A stretch of 22,498 nucleotides of DNA. Source: an uncultured Desulfovibrio sp. (lineage in GTDB: Bacteria; Desulfobacterota; Desulfovibrionia; Desulfovibrionales; Desulfovibrionaceae). The position numbers were made by a program, and so were the translations under genes. Below, in pieces: positions 15,760 through 22,498 of the stretch (position 1 is the stretch's first letter; the number at the start of each line of letters is the position of its first letter). The DNA is taken from positions 1 through 22,498 of the forward strand of contig UQJT01000038.1 in the NCBI GenBank assembly GCA_900541395.1, read 5' to 3'. The notes under the pieces are model-generated. The model did not search any database. It saw only the letters and a list, made by a program, of their open reading frames with translations, and was not told the DNA's origin.

Positions 15760-15771
15760 GGGGAAAAGCGT

Positions 15772-16617
15772 ATGAGCGACGCGCAGGAACAGCGGGCGAC
15801 GGAAGAGTCCGTTCATGATCGCCGATCCGCCGCCGGACGCGGCCGTGGCCGCTCGTCCGGAGCTTGGCCCGAGGGCCCCTTTGGGGGAAGCGTACTGACC
15901 GTGCGGGCGCACTCCGGGTTGTCCGGCGATATTTTTTTGGCCGGACTGCTGCGCATGACGGAAACGGACGAGGAAGCTTTAAATTCCCTGCTGGCGTCCA
16001 TTCTGCCCGAACTGAGCGGCAGCGTGCGTCTGGTCCGGCGCGAGGTGAATCATGTCGGCGGCTGGCATGCTGAAGTGACGTTGCCGCATCAGCACGAGCA
16101 CCGCACCCTGGCGGACATCGCCGCCCTCATCGCGGCAAGCGGCCTGAGCGAGAGCGCCAAACGCCTGTCCACGGCCGCTTTTACCCTGCTGGCCGGGGCC
16201 GAGGCCGCGGTGCACGGGAAAAAGCCGGAGGAGGTTCACTTTCACGAAGTGGGCGCGCTGGACAGCATTCTGGATATTTGCGCCAGTTGCGAACTGTTCG
16301 CGCGCCTTGCTCCCGCGCGTTTTGTGGTCAGCCCTCTTCCCCTGGCGGACGGCGCGGTGACCTGCGCCCACGGCGTCCTGCCCGTTCCCGCCCCGGCCGT
16401 GCTGGAACTGCTGGAGGGGGTGCCTGTCCGGCCCTTCGGGGGACAAGGGGAGACGGTGACGCCCACAGGTCTGGCTCTGGTCAGGACCCTGGGGGCGGAA
16501 TTCGGCCCCTGGCCCGCCATGCGGGTGGAACGACGGGCGTTGGTCTACGGCACGCGCACTTTTGTCGATGCGCCCAACGGCGCGATGTTCGCCTGGGGCG
16601 AGGCGGATCGGGATTGA
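15772..16617 (+). CDS. LarC-like nickel-insertion protein lacking the C-terminal domain
   Basis: LarC inserts nickel into the pyridinium-bisthiocarboxylate mononucleotide cofactor of lactate racemase LarA and related enzymes. This 281-residue protein matches only the N-terminal (LarC1/DUF111) half: SGLSGDIFLAGLL (48-60), VHFHEVGALDSILDI (155-169), SPLPLADGAVTCAHGVLPVPAPA (187-209) and GETVTPTGLALV (226-237). It stops after the PNGAMFAWGE block, and the ~130-residue LarC2 part is not found before the next gene 49 bases later. A charged ~40-residue N-terminal extension is unusual. The ATG at 15772 has a modest GGGGA site; a GTG at 15901 is too short at the N terminus. No larA, larB or larE is in view. 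Confidence 0.85.
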   Translation: MSDAQEQRATEESVHDRRSAAGRGRGRSSGAWPEGPFGGSVLTVRAHSGLSGDIFLAGLLRMTETDEEALNSLLASILPELSGSVRLVRREVNHVGGWHAEVTLPHQHEHRTLADIAALIAASGLSESAKRLSTAAFTLLAGAEAAVHGKKPEEVHFHEVGALDSILDICASCELFARLAPARFVVSPLPLADGAVTCAHGVLPVPAPAVLELLEGVPVRPFGGQGETVTPTGLALVRTLGAEFGPWPAMRVERRALVYGTRTFVDAPNGAMFAWGEADRD

Positions 16618-16666
16618 CGACGGGCGTCGGCCCGGCGGCCGCGCTCCTGCAAGAAAGGAAAACAGT

Positions 16667-17113
16667 ATGACCGCGCGTTGGATGAAAATATGGATTCCGA
16701 CCGTCTGTCTGGCTTTGGCCGTTTCCCACGGCGTTCAAGCGACCGACGGGGAGGCCGCCGAACGCATCCGGCTGGCGACCGAGGGAGCGGAGGTCGTGAT
16801 TGTGCTGAACGACAACGCGGCCGCCCGCGATTTGTTGTCCATGCTGCCCCTGACTCTGGAATTCGACGATTACAACCATACGGAAAAGATCGGTTACCCG
16901 CCCCGCAAACTGACGACGGGGGATGCGCCCACCCGCTGCGATCCCGAAGCGGGCAGCTTTACCTACTATATTCCTTGGGGAAACCTGGCCTTGTTTTATC
17001 GGGATTTTCGACCTTCCGCCAATCTGGCGCCCCTGGGGACGGTGGAATCGGGACTGGACGGGCTGGTCCGTCTGGATGGGCCGTTTTCCGCGCGCCTGGA
17101 AAGGATGGATTGA
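16667..17113 (+). CDS. Secreted cyclophilin-like protein
   Basis: The 148-residue product has a signal peptide (MKIWIPTVCLALAVSHGVQA, cleavage near residue 25) and a mature domain of the bacterial cyclophilin-like family: VVIVLNDNAAARDLLSMLPL, FDDYNHTEKIGYPPRKL, FTYYIPWGNLALFYRDF, and a closing GTVESGLDGL. These proteins share the cyclophilin fold; peptidyl-prolyl isomerase activity is not established for this branch. AAAGGA precedes the ATG at 16667 by eight bases. It is 49 bases after the LarC-like gene and ends at a clear terminator, so it is probably the last gene of that transcript. Binding partner unknown. Confidence 0.87.
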   Translation: MTARWMKIWIPTVCLALAVSHGVQATDGEAAERIRLATEGAEVVIVLNDNAAARDLLSMLPLTLEFDDYNHTEKIGYPPRKLTTGDAPTRCDPEAGSFTYYIPWGNLALFYRDFRPSANLAPLGTVESGLDGLVRLDGPFSARLERMD

Positions 17114-17169
17114 ACCGAGTCGTTTTGCGCGGTTCCGTGGGGCGTATTCACATTTGTAACCCACAGTCG

Positions 17170-17191
17170 AGGCGGCTTCGGCCGCCTTTTC
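17170..17191 (+). terminator. Rho-independent terminator after the cyclophilin-like gene
   Basis: AGGCGGC-TTCG-GCCGCCT forms a seven-base stem with a stable tetraloop, followed directly by TTTT and further pyrimidines. It lies about 55 bases past the stop codon. Confidence 0.9.
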
Positions 17192-17599
17192 CTGTTAAAG
17201 TTATGCCGTCGTCGTTTGTGGGGCCCGTTTGTGGCCTGACGGCTGCCGCCGGCTCGCGGGAAACACGGGCTGTTTTTGTGCCGACGTGAGTTTAAAAAAA
17301 AGAGCAATATTGGACTGAATTATAGCCAATGACAAATAAATGAAAACTACCGAAGGTTATATCGTGATTAATCGTATTCCCATACTGGAAAACATTATAT
17401 CTTGTACGTTAAGATAGATATGATGGGATATTTAAAAATAAAAGTGTGTTTATGAGTATAAGTCGGTCGGCTTGGCGTATTGCGCGCGGGGCTTTTCAGC
17501 GGGTGAGACGTGTAGTACGGTTATAAAGATACCGGCAACAATGTGGGGTCGTGGCGTATAAGCGCGGCGTCCGGTTCATTTTCAGTCAGGAGGATAAGC
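17192..17599. other. Gene-free spacer with an AT-rich core
   Basis: No convincing gene is seen in these 408 bases. The stretch from about 17285 to 17460 is strikingly rich in A+T compared with the rest of the window and resembles a promoter zone, but I could not place a good -35/-10 pair at standard spacing. It presumably drives the DinB-like gene. A 24-codon frame at 17452 has no ribosome binding site and is not called. Confidence 0.4.
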
Positions 17600-18076
17600 A
17601 TGTCCCGCGATATCGTGACGGCCGTCCAGGCTCCCTTTCTCAATGCGTTCGCTTTGCTGGAACGCTACATCGATGTATGCCCCGAGGAAATATGGCGGGA
17701 GAAGAACGGGGGCTGGCCCGTGTGGCAGCAGATATACCACGCGTTGACGGCGCTTGATTTTTTTGTGGGGCAGGTGGGCACGCCTTCCGATTGGCCTTTT
17801 GATCAGGCCACGGGCAGTCTGAATGTGGTCAGCGAACAATATCTGACGAAAGAGGCGGCAAAAAAGCTGGCGACCGAAGCCAAGGCCCGGGTCGATATCT
17901 ATCTGGCCGGGCTGTCCGATGCCGATCTGGCGGTTCGCGAGCCCAGGTTGTCCGCCGTATTTGGTTCCGACGTGCCGCATGGGGCCATTGTGGGCATGTT
18001 GGCCTCGCACACTCTGTACCATGTGGGCAGTTGCGACGCCGCGCTGCGTGATCATGGACTCAAGGGCGTGTTCTAA
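17600..18076 (+). CDS. DinB-fold protein with an intact metal-binding histidine triad
   Basis: The 158-residue cytoplasmic protein fits the DinB/YfiT four-helix family. H47 (QQIYHALTALDFF) and the H137-xxx-H141 pair (ASHTLYHVGSCDAALR) match the three histidines that bind a divalent metal in this family, many members of which are thiol-dependent S-transferases (bacillithiol or mycothiol in Gram-positives). The substrate here is not predictable. The ATG at 17600 follows AGGAGG by about six bases. It stands alone between the AT-rich spacer and the chemoreceptor gene. Confidence 0.8.
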   Translation: MSRDIVTAVQAPFLNAFALLERYIDVCPEEIWREKNGGWPVWQQIYHALTALDFFVGQVGTPSDWPFDQATGSLNVVSEQYLTKEAAKKLATEAKARVDIYLAGLSDADLAVREPRLSAVFGSDVPHGAIVGMLASHTLYHVGSCDAALRDHGLKGVF

Positions 18077-18106
18077 TTTTTTGCGGAAATGGCTCGATAC
18101 GACATG

Positions 18107-18126
18107 GCGAGACCGTGCGGTCTCGC
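18107..18126 (+). other. Hairpin after the DinB-like gene
   Basis: GCGAGACCG and CGGTCTCGC form a perfect nine-base stem with a two-base loop, about 30 bases past the stop codon. No T-run follows, so it may be a Rho-dependent or stabilising 3' structure rather than an intrinsic terminator. Confidence 0.45.
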
Positions 18127-18248
18127 AATGTTGCAGGTTTCAAATTTAACCGTGGGCCGTTAGGGGAAAAGTCGGCCGAGCGAAAAAGGAGACAGAGCTG
18201 GCGCGATGCAGCGGCGAACGTCGTCATGCACAGGCATATCCGGTATGA

Positions 18249-18273
18249 CGGCGGGAAAAGTTTCTTTTCCTGC
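18249..18273 (+). other. Hairpin in the chemoreceptor leader
   Basis: GGCGGGAAAA pairs with TTTTCCTGCC (one G-T wobble) around a five-base loop, about 45 bases before the chemoreceptor start codon. I compared the leader by eye with c-di-GMP riboswitch elements and did not find them. Its role is unknown. Confidence 0.4.
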
Positions 18274-18317
18274 CGGTAAATTGCGGGGGGAGACAAAGGG
18301 AAAGGAAGGAGATTCTC

Positions 18318-20396
18318 ATGAAATTGTCTATCATGCAAAAGATGCTTTTGTTTATTCTGATGCCGGTGATTCTCGGCCTTGCCGCCGTCACGCTGTTCAA
18401 CTACAACGCGGCGCGCACAGCCCTGAACAACCAGATTGGCGAGGAACTCCAACTGGTTTTATCCGGGCAAAAAAACGAGCTGACCAATACCGTCGCGTTG
18501 CTCGGCACCACTATGGACAATTTCGGCCGTGATGCCGAGGTGGTGGAATATTTGCGCGGGAAGAGCGATCCGACCCTCATGTCTTTGGGGGAATCGGCGC
18601 GGCTGGAGCGGCACCTGCAAGAGAGCATAGACTTGCTTTCCAAGGAGTATGCCCTGCTGCGCGATGTCGGTCTGGCGGATATATCCGGCACGGTGCTTTT
18701 GCATTCCACCGCAAGTTTTGTCGGGTCCAACATCGCCGATCGCGAATATTTTCAGGCCGCCCTGCGGGACGAAGTCCGGCCGACGACCATTGAGAGCAAG
18801 GCCAACGGGTTGTTGTCTTCGGCCCTGGGACTGCCCGTCAAGGACGGTGACAGAATCGTGGGCGTGGTGTACGGTACCCTGGACCTGGGCAAGATGGCGG
18901 ACTCCACCACGGACACCGTGCACATCGCCCGGACCGGCAAGTGCTTTGTATACGACAAGACGGGCAGGCTGCTCATGCATCCCAACAAAGACTATATCGG
19001 AGATGACGACAGCGGGTTGCCCTGGGTCGAACACATGCTGACTTCGCCTGCGGGGCGCTATGATTATGAGTGGAACGGAAGCGATATGCTGGGCTACTTT
19101 GATCGCGTGCCTATGGTGGACTGGCTGATCATCGTCAGCGTGGAGGAAAGCGACATTCACGCGCCGGTAAGCGCCATGTTCCGGCAAAGTCTGCTGGTGG
19201 GCGGCCTCGCCATGCTCATCGTGGGGCTGGTCATTGTGCTGGTGGCTCGGGGCATCGCCGGAACCCTGAAGGCCATGGCCGTACTGGTGGAAAAGTTGGC
19301 CCGGGGCGATCTCAGCTTGACTGAGCTTGAGGAGCGGTCCATGTCCCGCGACGAGGCGCGCGGCGATGAAATCGGCGTCATGGCGCGAGGAACGCGGGGC
19401 ATGCTGGAGGGATTGCGCCGTCTGTTCGCGGAAAGCGAGCAAAAGACGGCCGAGGCCAAGGCTGCCGCCGAACAGGCCGCGCAGGCCGCCGCGGAAGCCA
19501 ATCAGGCCCGGAGCGAGGCTGAAAATGCCCGCCGGGACGGCATGCTGGCCGCGGCTCACCAGTTGGAAACGGTGGTGGAAATCGTTTCGTCCGCTTCTGC
19601 CGAACTGTCGGCCCAGATTGAGGAATCGGAGCACGGCGCCGAGCGACAGGCCGCCCGCATGGCGGAAACCGCCACGGCTATGGAAGAAATGAACGCCACG
19701 GTGCTTGAAGTGGCCCGAAACGCCGGCGCGGCGGCCGAAGTGTCCGATGCCGCCAGACAAAGGGCCGAAGCCGGAGCGGTCGTTGTGGAAAAGGCCGTGA
19801 CGGGCATCCGCAAGGTACGGGAGCAGTCGCTGTCCCTGAAGCAGGACATGGCCGCCCTGGCGGAAAACGCCCGCTCCATCGGAAGCCTTATGTCCGTGAT
19901 TTCCGACATTGCGGATCAGACCAATCTGCTGGCCCTGAACGCGGCCATCGAGGCGGCCAGAGCGGGCGAGGCCGGGCGCGGTTTTGCCGTGGTGGCCGAC
20001 GAAGTGCGCAAATTGGCTGAAAAGACCATGTCCGCCACCAACCATGTCGGCGACGCCATCAAGGATATTCAGGCCAGCACGGCCAAAAGCATGGAACAGG
20101 TGGACGGCGCGGTGCTTTCCATTGAAGAGGCCACGGAGCTGGCCAATCAGTCCGGCGCGGCTCTGGGCGAAATTGTGGGCATGGTGGACAAGGCCGCGGA
20201 TCAGGTACGGGCCATTGCCGCCGCCAGCGAGCAGCAATCCGCCGCCAGTGAGGAAATCAACGCATCCATCACTCAGGTCAACAATATAGCCGCCGAAACG
20301 GCGCAAGCCATGGAGCAATCCACCCAGGCCGTGGCCGAATTGGCGGAACAGGCCCAGACCCTGAGCACCCTGATTGCCGATATGAAAAACAGTTGA
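18318..20396 (+). CDS. Methyl-accepting chemotaxis protein with a dCache sensor
   Basis: The 692-residue transmembrane receptor has TM1 at about 8-28, a periplasmic sensor (about 35-280) with dCache-like features ([57 protein letters not shown]), TM2 at about 291-313 and a HAMP domain. An alanine- and glutamate-rich coiled coil (about 375-415) leads to the signalling hairpin, whose tip reads [24 protein letters not shown] (from ~528). No C-terminal CheR-tethering pentapeptide is present. AAGGAAGGAG precedes the ATG at 18318. The ligand is not predictable; dCache domains often bind small carboxylates or amino acids. It is a single-gene unit ended by a terminator. Confidence 0.95.
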   Translation: MKLSIMQKMLLFILMPVILGLAAVTLFNYNAARTALNNQIGEELQLVLSGQKNELTNTVALLGTTMDNFGRDAEVVEYLRGKSDPTLMSLGESARLERHLQESIDLLSKEYALLRDVGLADISGTVLLHSTASFVGSNIADREYFQAALRDEVRPTTIESKANGLLSSALGLPVKDGDRIVGVVYGTLDLGKMADSTTDTVHIARTGKCFVYDKTGRLLMHPNKDYIGDDDSGLPWVEHMLTSPAGRYDYEWNGSDMLGYFDRVPMVDWLIIVSVEESDIHAPVSAMFRQSLLVGGLAMLIVGLVIVLVARGIAGTLKAMAVLVEKLARGDLSLTELEERSMSRDEARGDEIGVMARGTRGMLEGLRRLFAESEQKTAEAKAAAEQAAQAAAEANQARSEAENARRDGMLAAAHQLETVVEIVSSASAELSAQIEESEHGAERQAARMAETATAMEEMNATVLEVARNAGAAAEVSDAARQRAEAGAVVVEKAVTGIRKVREQSLSLKQDMAALAENARSIGSLMSVISDIADQTNLLALNAAIEAARAGEAGRGFAVVADEVRKLAEKTMSATNHVGDAIKDIQASTAKSMEQVDGAVLSIEEATELANQSGAALGEIVGMVDKAADQVRAIAAASEQQSAASEEINASITQVNNIAAETAQAMEQSTQAVAELAEQAQTLSTLIADMKNS

Positions 20397-20439
20397 AAAG
20401 GTCGGCAACCCCGAAAACCCGGAGCGGGTCGCAACTAAG

Positions 20440-20464
20440 CCGCTCCGTCCGCGAGCGGTTTTCA
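20440..20464 (+). terminator. Terminator after the chemoreceptor gene
   Basis: CCGCTC and GAGCGG form a six-base stem with a seven-base loop, followed by six T residues, about 45 bases past the stop. The left arm can alternatively pair with GGAGCGG at 20421-20427 (a seven-base stem), which would break the terminator. Confidence 0.7.
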
Positions 20465-20478
20465 CGCCTTTTCGTCAA

Positions 20479-20495
20479 GCCGCGTTGCGGCTTAG
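20479..20495. other. Short hairpin AAGCCGC-GTT-GCGGCTT
   Basis: A perfect seven-base stem with a three-base loop lies just after the first chemoreceptor terminator. It has no T-run on either strand and no assigned role. Confidence 0.4.
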
Positions 20496-20535
20496 ACGGC
20501 GCAACACCGTGATGCCGAGGTTTGCCGTCAACCTG

Positions 20536-20567
20536 AAGCCCCCGCCCGGTCGTCCGGACGGGGGCTT
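20536..20567 (+). terminator. Second terminator-like hairpin before the Hsp20 gene
   Basis: A GC-rich stem of AAGCCCCCG plus CCGG pairing with CCGG plus CGGGGGCTT, with one internal mismatch and a TCGT loop, ends in TTT. It may back up the upstream terminator or insulate the heat-shock gene. Confidence 0.6.
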
Positions 20568-20671
20568 TGCCGTATGCGGGCGCTTGGCACGACGTCGGAT
20601 GGGGGCGGAAGAAACCGTGATGGCGCCGCAACGCGCCGGATGTAGCTCGAAAAAGATTTTATCAACATGCC

Positions 20672-20700
20672 TTGACGGATGTAAATCAATACTTACTAGT
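20672..20700 (+). promoter_or_regulatory. Candidate hsp20 promoter
   Basis: TTGACG at 20672-20677 is a good -35 box; at 16-17 bases the -10 is poor (TACTAG/ACTAGT). The segment is AT-rich and lies 35-63 bases before the Hsp20 start. I see no CIRCE repeat and no clear sigma-32 sequence, so heat-shock control is not shown. Confidence 0.4.
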
Positions 20701-20734
20701 ATGCTGTAAGAGATTTCCACAAGGAGGTTAGAGT

Positions 20735-21292
20735 ATGTATACTCCCCGTTTGAATACGCGTCGCTGGTTTGGTTCGCACAACGCTCCCGCTACCCGTCCG
20801 GACAACGAACGGCAGGGCGCGGCGTATGCGCCGGTGGTCCAGTTGCACGATGAAATAGACCGACTGTTTGACGGCATGTTCCGGGGCATGATGAATCCCT
20901 GGGACTTTGACTTCATGCCCCGCCTGACCTCGTCCGGCGCGGGCGGTTCCGGGGCGTCCGTCATGCCGCGCCTGGACGTGAGCAGCGATGAAAAGGCGTA
21001 CTCCGTGACGGCGGAACTGCCGGGCGTCCGGCCCGACGACGTGAAAATCGAAGTGCGCGACAACGCCCTGATCATTCACGGCGAAAAGAAGAACGAACAT
21101 ACCGAGGAAAAGAAGGATTATTACCTCAGCGAGCGGTCCTACGGCTCGTTTGAGCGGGTTCTGACCCTGCCGGAAGACGCGGTGGTGGATGAAATCAAGG
21201 CCACCCACAAGGATGGCGTGCTGAGCATTGCCATTCCCCGTAAAGAGCCGGACAAACCTCACAGCAAGACCATTGAAATCGCCAAGGAATAA
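20735..21292 (+). CDS. Small heat-shock protein, Hsp20/alpha-crystallin family
   Basis: This 185-residue ATP-independent holdase is expected to bind unfolding proteins in the cytoplasm. The N-terminal arm (1-78) has VVQLHDEIDRLFDGMF, glycine-rich spacer residues and aromatic DFDFM. The alpha-crystallin domain (about 79-170) includes RLDVSSDEKAYSVTAELPGV, FERVLTLPEDA and the GVLSIAIP motif (161-168). A C-terminal I-x-I motif (IEI, 180-182) is present for oligomer contacts. AAGGAGG precedes the ATG at 20735 by seven bases. It is a single-gene unit between terminators. Confidence 0.95.
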   Translation: MYTPRLNTRRWFGSHNAPATRPDNERQGAAYAPVVQLHDEIDRLFDGMFRGMMNPWDFDFMPRLTSSGAGGSGASVMPRLDVSSDEKAYSVTAELPGVRPDDVKIEVRDNALIIHGEKKNEHTEEKKDYYLSERSYGSFERVLTLPEDAVVDEIKATHKDGVLSIAIPRKEPDKPHSKTIEIAKE

Positions 21293-21339
21293 GCCGTATT
21301 ACGAGTGAGTTTCGGCCCGCCGGCTTCATCGGCGGCTTT

Positions 21340-21364
21340 AGGCCCCCCGGGAAAGGGGGCCTTG
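21340..21364 (+). terminator. Terminator after the hsp20 gene
   Basis: GGCCCCC pairs with GGGGGCC around a CGGGAAA loop and is followed by TTGT. A weaker CCGCCG/CGGCGG hairpin lies just before it (21318-21336). It stands about 50 bases past the hsp20 stop. Confidence 0.65.
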
Positions 21365-21440
21365 TCGTATGTGCTGCAAGGCCGCGGGCGGCCCGGTCGA
21401 AGCGAGCTTGAAAGTCCGCACGCCTTTGCGGTATGGTGCG

Positions 21441-21490
21441 CCCGGACGCCCGGCGCCTGCGGTTCCCCCCGCGGGCGGAGGGCGTCCGGG
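21441..21490 (+). other. Long two-part hairpin in the leader of the YbaK-like gene
   Basis: An 11-base perfect outer stem (21441-21451 with 21480-21490) is stacked on a nine-base inner stem (21454-21462 with 21469-21477, one G-T pair) closed by a TTCCCC loop; only two bases on each side are unpaired between the stems. It ends about 50 bases before the GTG start and is not followed by a T-run. Confidence 0.65.
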
Positions 21491-21539
21491 GGCGGCGGGA
21501 AGCCTTGCCTCCAGTTTGCTTGCTTTCAGGAGGCGCCTT

Positions 21540-22004
21540 GTGAGTGTGGAAGCCGTACGACGGTTTTTGGCGGAGCATGGGTTGGCGGACGCGTACCGTT
21601 CCTTCGAGACGTCCAGCGCCACCGTGGAACTGGCCGCCGCGGCGCTGGGCTGCGAACCCGGCCGTATTGCCAAATCGCTGACCTTTGCGACCAGAGGCGG
21701 CCCCGTCATTGTGGTCGTCATGGGCACGGCCCGGGTCGACAACCGCAAGTTCAAGGACCAATTCGGAGAAAAGGCCAGCTTCGCCAAGCCCGATGAACTG
21801 GAAAGCCTGGTGGGGCATCCTATGGGAGGAGTATGCCCCTTTGCGGCCTTGCCCGGCGTCCGGGTGTTTTTGGACGAAAGTCTGCGCCTTTTCGACCCGG
21901 TGTATCCCGCCGCGGGCGCAACCAACAACGCCGTGGAAATTTCCCTGGCCGATCTGGAACGCGTGACCGGGGCGGCTTGGGTGGATATCTGCAAAACCGC
22001 TTGA
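21540..22004 (+). CDS. YbaK/EbsC-family aminoacyl-tRNA deacylase
   Basis: This 154-residue protein belongs to the YbaK/ProX group, free-standing editing enzymes that hydrolyse mischarged tRNAs (for example Cys- or Ala-tRNA-Pro). The conserved lysine lies in RIAKSLTF (K45), and GHPMGGVCPFAALP (92-105) is the family's substrate-pocket motif; the length is typical. The start is taken as GTG at 21540 because AGGAGG lies six bases upstream and the homologous region begins there; the frame is open farther back, but those residues are low complexity. The precise tRNA substrate cannot be told. It is apparently a single gene with a structured leader. Confidence 0.9.
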   Translation: MSVEAVRRFLAEHGLADAYRSFETSSATVELAAAALGCEPGRIAKSLTFATRGGPVIVVVMGTARVDNRKFKDQFGEKASFAKPDELESLVGHPMGGVCPFAALPGVRVFLDESLRLFDPVYPAAGATNNAVEISLADLERVTGAAWVDICKTA

Positions 22005-22448
22005 CATCGCGTCAGGCAACGCCGGTCGCAAGTCCCGCTGAAGCTTCACCTTTGAAATCATGCGGGCTTAGGCCGCGATGGCCTGTCGCGTAAGTTGCGG
22101 GGCCGGAGCCGTCGCTTGTTCCGCTGTCCGTGCTCTCCGCAGGCCCTTCACGGGCCGTGCAGCAAGCGTGTTCCGGCGTCTTCAGTCGTCGGTGTGAAAC
22201 GTTTTATGGATTAAAAGCGCGCAGGCGGGACTCGCTGGAGCATTTTGCCTTTGAAATTATCCAATTTCAAAAGCGGTGCTGTCGTCATTTTGCCTGAAAA
22301 GCGTGTTTTTCAGGCCCATTCGGCGCGGGCGTCCGCTCCCGCGGCCGCCGGAGCGCTTGCCGTTTTCGACGGCAAACCGTTCTGCGTCCGGCTTTGCAGC
22401 GCGGGCCAAAGAAACCATGCTCTCACCCGAGCGACATCCTTACATCAC
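22005..22448. other. Gene-free tract with repeats and hairpins
   Basis: No convincing coding sequence is seen. An imperfect direct repeat occurs at 22037-22061 and 22234-22260 (shared core CCTTTGAAAT plus GCTG-AGC). Perfect hairpins stand at 22250-22271 (TTTGAAATT/AATTTCAAA), 22292-22315 (GCCTGAAAA/TTTTCAGGC) and 22357-22375 (TTGCCGT/ACGGCAA). The tract could be a decayed mobile element flank or hold a structured RNA. Confidence 0.5.
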
Positions 22449-22492
22449 AACCACCCGCATAGCGGGTGGTTTGCTCCAGCCCTATAAGGGCC
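22449..22492. mobile_element. Possible IS200/IS605-type subterminal hairpins
   Basis: AACCACCCGC-ATA-GCGGGTGGTT (22449-22471) is a perfect ten-base stem, followed by GCCCT-ATA-AGGGC (22480-22492). Two short imperfection-free hairpins in this order resemble the subterminal structures recognised by the Y1 transposase of IS200/IS605 elements, and similar hairpins occur in REP-type repeats. No transposase is in view because the window ends at 22498. A plain terminator is the main alternative, but there are only three T residues after the first stem. Confidence 0.35.
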
Positions 22493-22498
22493 TAATAC

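Noticed and set aside
16618..16666. Programmed frameshift producing a LarC2 segment
   Set aside because: The LarC-like frame stops and only 49 bases separate it from a signal-peptide-bearing cyclophilin-like gene; no LarC2-like sequence is present in any frame.
18127..18317. c-di-GMP riboswitch in the chemoreceptor leader
   Set aside because: The leader has hairpins, but the conserved GEMM core and tetraloop-receptor elements were not found.
18459..20465. A 668-codon minus-strand frame opposite the chemoreceptor
   Set aside because: The plus-strand product has full chemoreceptor architecture; the antisense product is rich in His, Gly and Arg with no recognisable domain.
20641..20734. CIRCE or sigma-32 heat-shock control of hsp20
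   Set aside because: No TTAGCACTC/GAGTGCTAA repeat and no clear CTTGAA-type plus CCCCAT-type pair at correct spacing was seen.
1..22498. CRISPR arrays, tRNA or rRNA genes
   Set aside because: No regularly spaced repeats and no tRNA-like cloverleaf or rRNA segments were noticed on either strand.

Overview
The window looks like a chromosomal stretch of a high-GC anaerobic or microaerobic Gram-negative bacterium. The anaerobic (cbi-type) cobalamin route, abundant periplasmic c-type cytochromes, Tat-exported redox proteins and a long methyl-accepting chemotaxis protein together suggest a Desulfovibrio-like deltaproteobacterium. That assignment is inferred from gene content, not proven.

Region 1 (1-6302, all minus strand) is a cobalamin operon read in the order cbiL, cbiC, cbiD, a three-domain CbiF-CbiG-CbiH fusion, and cbiA, which runs off the left edge. 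It covers C20 methylation, ring contraction/C17 methylation, C11 methylation, lactone opening, C1 methylation, methyl migration and a,c-amidation. I see no cobalamin riboswitch in its leader.

Region 2 (6698-14019) is the most unusual part. Three overlapping minus-strand genes encode a TsdA-like diheme cytochrome c and two membrane proteins, each resembling the cytochrome bd catalytic subunit CydA and each carrying a C-terminal cytochrome c domain (one and two haem-c sites). No CydB is present. Divergently transcribed is a Tat-targeted gluconate-dehydrogenase-type small subunit with its GMC flavoprotein, whose usual triheme cytochrome partner is absent; a small monohaem cytochrome c faces it convergently. 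I infer a periplasmic dehydrogenase feeding electrons through soluble cytochrome c to a bd-superfamily haem-c oxidoreductase. A long, nearly perfect palindrome closes the bd-like operon.

Region 3 (14360-17191) holds a possible small exported protein overlapping a carboxymuconolactone-decarboxylase-like relic, then a Tat-exported DUF362 protein, a LarC homologue lacking the usual C-terminal domain, and a secreted cyclophilin-like protein, ending at a clear terminator.

Region 4 (17192-22498) contains independent single genes: a DinB-fold protein, a dCache chemoreceptor, an Hsp20 chaperone and a YbaK/EbsC-type aminoacyl-tRNA deacylase. Most have strong ribosome binding sites and hairpin terminators. 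The right edge is a gene-free tract with a series of hairpins, the last two resembling an IS200/IS605-type end.
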